A stretch of DNA of 64,000 bases from Pseudo-nitzschia pungens (Eukaryota; Bacillariophyta; Bacillariophyceae; Bacillariales; Bacillariaceae): contig CM074758.1 of the NCBI GenBank assembly GCA_037355855.1, positions 5,801,001-5,865,000 on the forward strand, in the 5' to 3' direction. The translations under genes were made by a program, and so were the position numbers. Under the pieces are notes generated by a model that saw nothing but the letters and a program-made list of their open reading frames with translations, was not told the origin of the DNA and did not search any database. Numbering within the stretch: the stretch's first letter is position 1; the number at the start of each line of letters is the position of its first letter. This document shows, one piece after another, positions 1-7,786 of the stretch.

Positions 1-1541
1 GACAGTGGATGGACTTTCTATTATATTGGGTGGAAAGCAGAAGAATCGGTTGATAAATATAGAACCGGAACTGAAAAAGAGTTGTTCCCCCGATCTAGAA
101 AGGGATGTTTAGACAGAGACAAGTTGATAAACCATGGACTAACTGCGGAAAGGATTCACGATGGTGATGCTTTATTCTTCTACCAGCTTATACTGCCAAT
201 CAGGAGTTGATGGTGATGATAGACTTTCTTACTATCCACTTGTAACGTGGTTCAGTAACATATACGCCAACAGGAAGAATGATGGTTATGGTCATCAGAT
301 TAGATCTATCAGTCACCAAGAGATGGTTAATTTCAATGGGTGTTTGTATATGCATGGTGCTTGTGGAGGAGGGAGTAGTCAGGATATCAAGAACAGGTGG
401 GATCGAAATGATTGTATGTACAATGAATACATTGATAATACTATGAAATTTTGGAGATGGAGAGAGATTAAAGAGAATTTAAAGGTGTCAAACAATTACG
501 AAGAACAAAATAGGATACCTTTTGATCCTTGTAATAAGTTTGACTACATTTACAAGGTGCTTATTCATAACACAAACTACCTGACCAAAAGAGCTGACCT
601 CGATCTAGTGATAGACGAGTCGACGTGGTCTTATGGAGGTTTCGGTGGTCCGAATGTTTATTACACTGCAGGAAAGAGGACAAGCAGAGGTGGACAGACT
701 ACTATCCTAATGGACTGTTATCGAGTGCGTCCGAGGGCATACTTACATAGAATTGGGACATATAAATGTGTTGAAGGATTTACGAGAAGAGGACAATCGG
801 AAGTATGTGAACTGATGACAAAAGGCGTCCTTCCTCAGATAGGTCATGATAAATTAGTATGGACAGAACCACCACACCTGACTGTCGACAATTTTTTAAA
901 TGGTGATAAGATCCTGGATTGGATGGGGAGAAAAGGTCTATCGATGTTGGGAACTGTTTCTAGATCATGTCTGCCCAAAGGTGTACAATCACAGTATTTA
1001 CACAAGGATAACGCGCCACCGAATAAGAAACAAAAATCTAGAGTCGCTCGGTTAGCCAATCCGATCACTTTGGTGAAGAGATTCTTTATGAAAGACCATA
1101 CATCCGATGATATCAAAGAATTGAAAAAAGGGGACGAGAAAAAACCTGAACCACCAAAACCTAAGTTACCCTCAACAACAATACCACTTATCTCTCCAGC
1201 AAAAAAAAAGAAAACAAGTCACTCCATCTTATCCTAAGACAAGATTCTCTTTCAATCGTTGTTTCGGAAAAATGAATAAGACCAATCAAATAAATGCCAA
1301 GACTCCATCAACAGAAGACACTAACGCCGATAAACCATTACCATATACCAGAGTTCATTGCAGTTTCCAGAGTACCGGTACGACAAATATAGGATCAGTT
1401 AATTCTGTATCGTCGTCGGATTGTTACATCCAAACAAAATATAGAGGACAAGGAAATAACAAGAGGAAATGGTGCATCGAAATGAATCAAAGTAGAGAAA
1501 TCTATCTTCATACTTACGGGAAATTAGACCAGACTGATGGG
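1..1541 (+). pseudogene. piggyBac-like transposase relic, 5' part
   Basis: First of three segments of a piggyBac-family (DDE_Tnp_1_7) transposase, which would cut and paste its own transposon at TTAA sites. The gene enters from before base 1. Bases 1 to about 205 are open in frame 1, then the frame shifts by +1 and stays open to about 1200. A second +1 shift in the A9 run at 1201-1209 leads into the frame that runs to 1541. The catalytic Asp motifs of the family are visible: VIDEST (about 608-625), TVDNF (about 881-895, followed by a GLSMLGT block) and LDQTDG ending at 1541. LTR element 1 inserts directly after that third motif, and the gene resumes at 7293. The breaks may be real decay or homopolymer sequencing errors. 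Family assignment rests on motif order and is fairly secure. Confidence 0.8.
1537..1541. repeat. Target-site duplication ATGGG (left) of LTR element 1
   Basis: ATGGG abuts the left LTR here and recurs at 7288-7292 directly after the right LTR. A 5-bp duplication is typical of Ty3/gypsy integrases. It shows that the 1542-7287 element is one complete insertion. Confidence 0.95.
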
Positions 1542-1832
1542 TGTTACACTCTAAGGTAGAAAATTGGAGTAGTATAAAAAAAGTGACTAATTGTTAGCTC
1601 TTAAAAGAGCATTTCAGTTTTCGTGTAAACGTTCGAATGAACGTTTGAATATACACGAGCGCGCCTTGCTACTATTTGAATAACGGCGCACATGCATTGT
1701 TGGAGCGTCCGGCGCACAGTTTGAATATTTGTATTCAAACACCGGTCAGCTCCCATACTTAAAGCCGGGCGGCTTGTATGTGGGATTCGGTTAATTATTT
1801 AATCGTGGTTCATGCTATGCTAGCATGTCACA
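1542..1832 (-). repeat. 3' LTR of element 1
   Basis: 291 bp. On the minus strand it begins TGTGACATGC and ends GTGTAACA, so it has TG...CA ends. It appears identical to 6997-7287. The minus-strand start contains the palindrome CATGCTAGCATG. The usual polypurine tract is not obvious next to it: on the minus strand it is preceded by AATCATGAGGCACTA. Confidence 0.95.
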
Positions 1833-1861
1833 TAGTGCCTCATGATTAGCCGAAGCCTACT

Positions 1862-4800
1862 TCAAGTTGACCAGTGAATTGCCGGCAACTCCGATTCGTT
1901 CGATGGTTCCGACTCCGATTCGTTTGCCGGTTCTTTGTATGGAGTTAGCTTTCGAATGTTCACTGTTTCCGATACTGAAGGGGTCTTCTGCAATTTGACT
2001 GTGCCATTATCATTAACTTGGATGATAAGAAAGGGGCCTGTTCTTCTAGGCTGTAACTTGTCCGGATCCGGCTCCTGCAACCATACCTTGTTACCGATCT
2101 GAAAGGTATGTTCTACTCGCTTGGCGTTGTCCCGGAGCAGGGCCCTGTTGATTCCCTGTTGCCTCAGTTGTTTCAGTGCCAGCAGGTTGGATGTCAGTGG
2201 TAGATCTATCATCATGTCCCTGTTAAATACCAGGGAACCGGGAGATGCCTGTAATGAGGTACTGACAGCACACCTAGAAGCATGCATGCAGGTTGCCAGC
2301 GCGTTGTCCATCAGCTGAGTGGCTCTGGCGTTGGCTTGTGGGGGATTAACATGTACTAGAACGCGTAGGATATCGGCGACTGTATGATGGACGCGCTCAC
2401 AGATGGCATTAGCTTGTGGATTCTTAACTGTTGTGGGGACTGATTGGACTCCATACTGCTGTAGAGTGAGTTGGAATTCAGCCCCTAAGAACTCGCCACC
2501 ATTGTCATGAATACATCTGTTTGGTCTAGGATATCTTGAGAGCCAGCAGTTCCTGAACTGATCGGAGACATGCTGAGAAGATTTGTCTCTGATCCGGATG
2601 ATTTCAAGAAGGTTGGTAACTGGATCAATACATGTGAGGGCCTTGAAGTTGTAGGTCTTGTTTTGAGCTGTAATCTTCCAAGGGCCTATAAGATCGACGT
2701 GGACTTCATCGAAGGGCGATACCGGGGCTTCTTTGGGAGGAAGTTTCCCATATTTGGCTTGTCTGCTCTTGTATTGGATGCAATTATCAGGGCAAATGTA
2801 GGACTTGCATAAGTTGGACAGGTTGTCGGCGTAGAAGCGAGCTGAGATAGTCTTATATAATCTGGTGGATCCACAATGACCCAACAGGAGATGGTACCAC
2901 TTGATGGTATCATTCGTAAGAGAGCTTGGTATGTAAATTCTCCAATTATCTGGATTGGATTGGTTGGCATAGCAAAGGATGTTATTGCCTTGCAATTCTT
3001 GGTAGAAGAATGCTTTGGATTGGATCTTGAACTTGACAGTCGGGTCCTTTTGCTGATGGAGGTATATCTTGTTGTAGTTAACCGGACATTCCAAGTCTTG
3101 GGTATTTGGTAGGTTGACTAGACACTCATTGTTCAGCAAACAAGAGTATAACTCCTGGTCTGCGTCATTGCATAAGTGCTGGAATAGGTTTGGGAACTCT
3201 GCTAAGAACAGTTCTTCATCTTGCTTGGGGACTTCAAGTTTCAAAAAATCAATAAGAGTGCCCTTACCAAGGGCTTCTTTCTTCCCCACAGTAGGTGGAT
3301 CCATCCGGGGAAGTCTGGAGAAGGCATCAGCAAGAACATTTTTCTTGCCTTCAATGTAGGTGAGGTTGACACCAAATTCTTCAAGGAATAGTCTCCACCG
3401 GAGGACGCGTTGGACTGATAGTGTTCGGAAGGTAAGATTCTTATGGTCAGTGTATACATTGATGACACCGCCAAGTAGCATTTTTCGGTACTCTTTGCAA
3501 CAGAGTACAATTGCTAGGAGTTCTTTCTCCGTGGTAGTATAGTTCTTCTGGGCATCAGATAGTTTCTTGGACCAGTATGCAATGGGCTTGCCATCTTGTA
3601 GGATGGCAGCACCTAGTTGTAGGTCGGAGGCATCAGTATACAGTTCAAAGGGCTTGTTAAGGTCTGGATAGGTGTTCAGCGCATCTGCTGCCACCATGGC
3701 TTTCATCTCTTGAAAGGCTTTATCTTGAGCAGGTCCCCAAGTGAAAGCTGAAGGCGCTTTGCGTTGCTTGCCTTTTATGGTAGCTGCTTGAGGAGTCTTT
3801 TGCTTGGGGGTCCCTGTGATATCAAATAGAGGAGCTAAGACATGTGATCTGCGAGGCCACATGTCCCTGTAGTAACCTACGGCGCCGAGGAAGGACTTGA
3901 CTTGAGTCACAGTTCTTGGCCGGTCCATGTGGAGGATGGCTTCTATCTTCTTCCTCCATGGCTTAACTGCTGTGGGAGTCATCCAATAGCCTAGGAAATC
4001 CGTCTCTTGTACAGCCCAATCACACTTGAGTGGGTTGCACTTGAGCCCATTCTGGTTAAGCCGGTCTAGGATCTTGTCGATGGTCTTCATGTGGAGGTCA
4101 AAGGATCCATTGGTCCATACGCCAATATCATCAATATAAACAGTGCAGTCAGTGTCTTGTAGGATGTCTTCCATGAGCTGCTGAGCCACATCCGGGGAGA
4201 CTTTAACTCCCATTGGTAGTCTTTGGTATTCATAGCAACCATATGGTGTCACTATTGTGCAGAGTTTCTTGCTTGCATCATCCAGTTCAAAGCAATAGTA
4301 TTGCATGGACAAGTCAATCTTGGTGAAGTGCGTGTACTTGCCTCGCTTGTTCATGATATCTTGTATCCTTGGTATGGGATATGGCCTTCTCTCAAGGAGT
4401 TCATTCAGTTCTCTAAAGTCTGATACCCATCGGACCCTATTGTCTTTCTTTGGTACTATGAAGGTTGGGAATGCCCATTCAGCCGGCCCGGTGCATCTTT
4501 TGAGTACTCCATCATTACAAAGATTCTGGAGCTCCCTTTTGAATAGGTCTTCTCTCTTGTATGCAACTGGATAAGGCTTCTTGTGGATAGGCTTGGATCC
4601 GGGCTTCAGTCTGAGAGAGATCTGTTTGTGAGGGTACTTGCCGAGTTCTCCATTGAAGACATTTGGATACTTATTTAGTACTGCTTGGAACTGTTGTTGC
4701 TCTGCTGAGGACATGTGGGACTGTTGCTGTGCGACTGTAGATGGATCTGTTTCTTGGTAGGCTCTGTCGAGAATAACTTTGGACTTGTATGGATTGGCAA

Positions 4801-5758
4801 AAGGATCATCAGCAAAGAGTTCAGCGTCCTCTAGTTCTTCCATGAGCATGGTGTAATCGGTCTCATGGTATAAGGACGTGTCCTTCATGGGAATGGTTCT
4901 GTCCATCCACTGTATTTTGCCTTCTTTGAATAGGAGATTGATCTGTGCCAGGTGGAGGAAGTCTCTGCCTAGTATAAGATCATATCTGCAGCCGGGGGAA
5001 TGGAAGAGCCTTGCCTCTTGTAGGTCGATGGTATAGTTGCCAAACTCTTGTAGCTTGATGTTCTTCATGAGGACGTATTCCGTAGTATCGAAGCTTCCAT
5101 TTGCTGTAGTTGTTAGGACTTGATGCTTGCTTCGAAGTGGTATTGTGCCAAATGGTAGTGCTCTCTTGTTGATTAGAGTTCCGGAGGATCCACTATCTAG
5201 CAGTGCTAGTAGTGGTCTTGTTTTGAGGGGTATGCCTTGTATGTACTGTATATTGGTTAGAAGAATAGGAGCCACGTTGCTCGTATTCGGAATAGGAGCC
5301 ACGTTGCTCTTATTCGGTGCCTGTTCTGCTGTATTTTTGGTTGTATTTCCAGCAGTCGACAGCAGCTTTAAATAATTTTGCTCCAGCGCACCTCCTTTGG
5401 TGTAGTCTCTGGGTTTTCCGGGATTGCAATAGAGATTTTTTGCTGTACCGGTGGACCAATTTCTTGCCAGGGACAAGGTTGGTCCATTTATTGCTGCTGT
5501 TTTGGTTGGATCGATCGTGTTGATCGATGTTGATGCGTCTGTACCCTTGGATCGATTCGGATCCACGTTCGATATATCCTGTAGGATGTTCCGAACAATT
5601 GTTTTTGCTGCTGCTGTGGCAGGCTTTGTTGCTGAGCGCTCAACAGGAATACTCCGTCCTGTAGGTTCCTTCCCCTCTTTATCTGGGAGATCTCCTCCAT
5701 GCGTCATCCCAGACAGCAGGGCTGTGCTGGCATCCAGTTCCCGGGGAGCTGGAGGCAA
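1862..5758 (-). CDS. pol: Pol polyprotein of LTR element 1
   Basis: 1,298-residue Pol, which matures Gag, copies the element RNA and integrates the cDNA. Visible in order: aspartic protease DSGSS (about residue 188) with ILGRDF (about 263); reverse transcriptase with YIDD (541-544); RNase H with TDAS (about 708), EKELLAIV and TDHKNL; integrase with an H-H-C-C zinc module (H956, H961, then Cys pairs near 984-995), HVDLIGPW, HDNGGEF, and the catalytic Glu in NAICER (about 1121); and a C-terminal GPF module (RRTGPF, about 1241). There is no chromodomain. The frame is open upstream to the gag TGA at 5822-5824, and the first in-frame ATG is about 17 codons in. Pol therefore has no start codon of its own at its N terminus and is probably made as a Gag-Pol readthrough product. 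It ends in TGA. Confidence 0.95.
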   Translation of the reverse strand: MPPAPRELDASTALLSGMTHGGDLPDKEGKEPTGRSIPVERSATKPATAAAKTIVRNILQDISNVDPNRSKGTDASTSINTIDPTKTAAINGPTLSLARNWSTGTAKNLYCNPGKPRDYTKGGALEQNYLKLLSTAGNTTKNTAEQAPNKSNVAPIPNTSNVAPILLTNIQYIQGIPLKTRPLLALLDSGSSGTLINKRALPFGTIPLRSKHQVLTTTANGSFDTTEYVLMKNIKLQEFGNYTIDLQEARLFHSPGCRYDLILGRDFLHLAQINLLFKEGKIQWMDRTIPMKDTSLYHETDYTMLMEELEDAELFADDPFANPYKSKVILDRAYQETDPSTVAQQQSHMSSAEQQQFQAVLNKYPNVFNGELGKYPHKQISLRLKPGSKPIHKKPYPVAYKREDLFKRELQNLCNDGVLKRCTGPAEWAFPTFIVPKKDNRVRWVSDFRELNELLERRPYPIPRIQDIMNKRGKYTHFTKIDLSMQYYCFELDDASKKLCTIVTPYGCYEYQRLPMGVKVSPDVAQQLMEDILQDTDCTVYIDDIGVWTNGSFDLHMKTIDKILDRLNQNGLKCNPLKCDWAVQETDFLGYWMTPTAVKPWRKKIEAILHMDRPRTVTQVKSFLGAVGYYRDMWPRRSHVLAPLFDITGTPKQKTPQAATIKGKQRKAPSAFTWGPAQDKAFQEMKAMVAADALNTYPDLNKPFELYTDASDLQLGAAILQDGKPIAYWSKKLSDAQKNYTTTEKELLAIVLCCKEYRKMLLGGVINVYTDHKNLTFRTLSVQRVLRWRLFLEEFGVNLTYIEGKKNVLADAFSRLPRMDPPTVGKKEALGKGTLIDFLKLEVPKQDEELFLAEFPNLFQHLCNDADQELYSCLLNNECLVNLPNTQDLECPVNYNKIYLHQQKDPTVKFKIQSKAFFYQELQGNNILCYANQSNPDNWRIYIPSSLTNDTIKWYHLLLGHCGSTRLYKTISARFYADNLSNLCKSYICPDNCIQYKSRQAKYGKLPPKEAPVSPFDEVHVDLIGPWKITAQNKTYNFKALTCIDPVTNLLEIIRIRDKSSQHVSDQFRNCWLSRYPRPNRCIHDNGGEFLGAEFQLTLQQYGVQSVPTTVKNPQANAICERVHHTVADILRVLVHVNPPQANARATQLMDNALATCMHASRCAVSTSLQASPGSLVFNRDMMIDLPLTSNLLALKQLRQQGINRALLRDNAKRVEHTFQIGNKVWLQEPDPDKLQPRRTGPFLIIQVNDNGTVKLQKTPSVSETVNIRKLTPYKEPANESESEPSNESELPAIHWST

Positions 5759-5821
5759 GGTGATTGCTGGTTGTAGTGAAGCCGGGGGCTTCTTTTTGAG
5801 AGGCTTGGAGCCTCCGGAGAC

Positions 5822-5824
5822 TCA
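5822..5824 (-). promoter_or_regulatory. Candidate stop-codon readthrough site (gag TGA pol)
   Basis: A single TGA separates gag from pol in the same frame, in the context CTC CCC TGA GTC TCC. The following 21 codons are open and contain no ATG before the pol region. Elements 2 and 3 have the same arrangement with a nearly identical upstream context. Readthrough is inferred from this conservation and is not demonstrated. Confidence 0.6.
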
Positions 5825-6880
5825 GGGGAGCCAAACAAGTTCCCCATCGATACTCCGTTCAGTTCGGCCACCATGATTGGCGTGGTACGCCTCGATTGCT
5901 GCGTCGCGGGCTGCATTCATGTGGGCTTGGAAGGTCTCGTTGCTTCCTGCTATCATTAAGGCTCTTGTATTGGCGTGGAAGGTCTCCGGTTGATTGGTAT
6001 TGGAGCTTGAGCCTTTGTTGTAGTTCTTGGAGAACCGGTTCTTGGGACACTCAGACCAGTCATGATTGTGGCCTGGGATCCGACAGGGATTGGATTTCTT
6101 CTTGTTCTGGTTTCCCTTGTGGTTGGAATTAGAGTTGCGTTTGCGAGAATTGTTGTTGTTGTTGGAGTTGTTCGAGCGCTTCTGTTGCTTGTTGTTATTC
6201 TTGTTGCTCTTTTTGTTGGCTTGGCGCTCGTGGCAGCTCATATGATCCACTATATGTTGTACGGTGGTATCTTCTTGGATTCCGCTGTGGATGATACCAT
6301 AGCTCTCGATCCACGCGGAAGGAAAGGAATGGAGAAGGATGGTGAGTTTTTCCACTCTGGAGAGGGGAGCGCTGCTCCCATCTAGTTTCTGGGTATACTT
6401 CATGAGGATAAGGATCCGGTCGGCATGCTCCTTGCATGTAGCTGATGGGGTCTTTCGACACTCCGCGCTGCGCAAGTAGGTGTGCATGATGTCCCTAGCG
6501 TCTCGGGCATTGCAGTAGAGTTTGGTAAAGTCAAGGAACGCTTGTTCGTATCCGCCAATCTCATCTTGGGAGTATTGGTATTCTTCAGGGTCCAGGGGAT
6601 CTTTTATCATGTCATTCCACTTGCTCTGAGCATCAGTAGTGAGGCATCGACTGAAGTGAGTGAGATAGATATCAATTGGAAGTCTTAGGAGCTTGGCGGC
6701 GTTCCGGAAAGACTCCTCCACAAAGAGGAGTTCTTCTAATCCTCCGGTCTCTGTGAACAGTGGGACTTTCATGCTGTCAGTCCGGTCCTCATCGACGTTG
6801 TAGAGGGTGAAGAGCTTTGGTTTGGTTCGATCGAAGGAACTCTTGTAGGTGATGGGGGGATCTCTGTAGATACCGGACAT
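5822..6880 (-). CDS. gag: Gag of LTR element 1
   Basis: 352-residue structural protein. The N-terminal two thirds (from MSGIYRDPPITYK) is capsid-like. A basic Asn/Lys/Gln-rich stretch (KKSNKNNNKQQKRSNN) precedes a C-H-H-C zinc-knuckle variant, CRIPGHNHDWSEC, which probably binds RNA. It ends GELVWLP followed by TGA. The next codons stay open in the same frame into pol, so the TGA is the only barrier between the two proteins. Close homologues are at 11717-12766 and 28119-29165, and a more distant one is at 43533-44651. The ATG lies about 115 bp downstream of the 5' LTR. Confidence 0.93.
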   Translation of the reverse strand: MSGIYRDPPITYKSSFDRTKPKLFTLYNVDEDRTDSMKVPLFTETGGLEELLFVEESFRNAAKLLRLPIDIYLTHFSRCLTTDAQSKWNDMIKDPLDPEEYQYSQDEIGGYEQAFLDFTKLYCNARDARDIMHTYLRSAECRKTPSATCKEHADRILILMKYTQKLDGSSAPLSRVEKLTILLHSFPSAWIESYGIIHSGIQEDTTVQHIVDHMSCHERQANKKSNKNNNKQQKRSNNSNNNNNSRKRNSNSNHKGNQNKKKSNPCRIPGHNHDWSECPKNRFSKNYNKGSSSNTNQPETFHANTRALMIAGSNETFQAHMNAARDAAIEAYHANHGGRTERSIDGELVWLP

Positions 6881-6945
6881 CTTGTTGGAGATACAACTTG
6901 CCTCTGTTGTTGAGGATAAGGGTTGTTTGTTCGATTGTTTTATTT

Positions 6946-6996
6946 CAGTACTGAGTTCTACTGTTTTCCTACGTTGAAGATAAACAGTAATTACTG
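6946..6996 (-). promoter_or_regulatory. Palindromic leader (primer-site position) of element 1
   Basis: Directly downstream of the 5' LTR on the minus strand is the perfect palindrome CAGTAATTACTG (6985-6996). It is followed by a hairpin with arms TACTGTTT and AAACAGTA (6959-6989) and a second palindrome CAGTACTG (6946-6953). A tRNA primer site normally starts with TGG here, and none is seen. The same 12-bp palindrome is present in elements 2, 3 and 5. Confidence 0.6.
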
Positions 6997-7287
6997 TGTT
7001 ACACTCTAAGGTAGAAAATTGGAGTAGTATAAAAAAAGTGACTAATTGTTAGCTCTTAAAAGAGCATTTCAGTTTTCGTGTAAACGTTCGAATGAACGTT
7101 TGAATATACACGAGCGCGCCTTGCTACTATTTGAATAACGGCGCACATGCATTGTTGGAGCGTCCGGCGCACAGTTTGAATATTTGTATTCAAACACCGG
7201 TCAGCTCCCATACTTAAAGCCGGGCGGCTTGTATGTGGGATTCGGTTAATTATTTAATCGTGGTTCATGCTATGCTAGCATGTCACA
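6997..7287 (-). repeat. 5' LTR of element 1
   Basis: 291 bp, apparently identical to 1542-1832. It should contain the promoter and RNA start of element 1. Its outer end (7281-7287, TGTCACA on +) is followed by the TSD ATGGG. Confidence 0.95.
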
Positions 7288-7292
7288 ATGGG

Positions 7293-7494
7293 ATGATATC
7301 ACGAGCTCGTTTGAAATACTGATCATGGAAATATTACCATGCTGCTATCAATCACGCAAAAGCTTTCACCATTGCTATAGCGTACGACATGTATAAAGAA
7401 TGCACCGAAGGAACGTTAGACCCGGCTTGGGGGAAAAAGAAAATATTAACAGCACACCAATTTCAAGCTAAATTATCGAAACAGATGATGGCCT
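7293..7494 (+). pseudogene. piggyBac-like transposase relic, middle part
   Basis: Host segment between LTR elements 1 and 2. It continues the transposase frame from 1541 after one copy of ATGGG is counted. After nine codons there is an in-frame TGA at 7320-7322. The same frame then stays open through SWKYYHAAINHAKAF, which matches the conserved Trp-rich helix after the third Asp in piggyBac transposases. The TGA could be a CGA-to-TGA change. The segment ends at the GGCCT duplicated by element 2 and resumes at 13153. Confidence 0.75.
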
Positions 7495-7755
7495 TGTTAC
7501 ACTCTAAGGTAGAAAAGTTGGAGTAGTATTAAATTGTGACTAAAGTTTCAACTCTTAAGTGAGCGTTACGATTTTCATGTGAACGTTTGAATATACAAAC
7601 GCGCGCCGTGCTCATATTTGAATAACGGCACACATGCATTGCTGGAGCGCCCGGCGTACAGTTTGAATATTTGTATTCAAACACCGGTCAGCTCGTAAGT
7701 GGGATTCGGTTAATTATTTAATCGTGATTCATGCTTGCTACGCTAGCATGTCACA
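7495..7755 (-). repeat. 3' LTR of element 2
   Basis: 261 bp with TG...CA ends, apparently identical to 12887-13147. Compared with the element 1 LTR it shares the core (TTTGAATATTTGTATTCAAA, CGGTTAATTATTTAATCGTG) but lacks a roughly 25-bp GC-rich stretch. Confidence 0.95.
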
Positions 7756-7786
7756 TAGTGCCTCATGATTAGACGAAGCCTGCTTA

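Larger units (their letters stand above)
1542..7287 (-). mobile_element. Ty3/gypsy LTR retrotransposon 1 (complete, young)
   Basis: 5,746-bp element on the minus strand, bounded by 291-bp LTRs that read as identical and by a 5-bp TSD (ATGGG). Reading 5' to 3' on the minus strand it holds the LTR, a leader with a palindrome, gag, an in-frame TGA, pol in the order protease-RT-RNase H-integrase, a short 3' region and the LTR. The domain order defines Ty3/gypsy (Metaviridae-like). Both ORFs are full length and no inactivating change is seen, so this copy may be autonomous and active. It is inserted in a piggyBac-like transposase gene in the opposite orientation. Confidence 0.95.

Noticed and set aside
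1620..1760. Solo LTRs or extra LTR copies
   Set aside because: Every LTR found pairs with a partner and a matching TSD; no unpaired copy was seen.
1862..6880. TGA as a reassigned sense codon in this organism
   Set aside because: At the homologous end of Pol, element 1 uses TGA, element 2 TAG and element 3 TAA, so TGA acts as a normal stop. The gag-pol TGA is better explained by local recoding.
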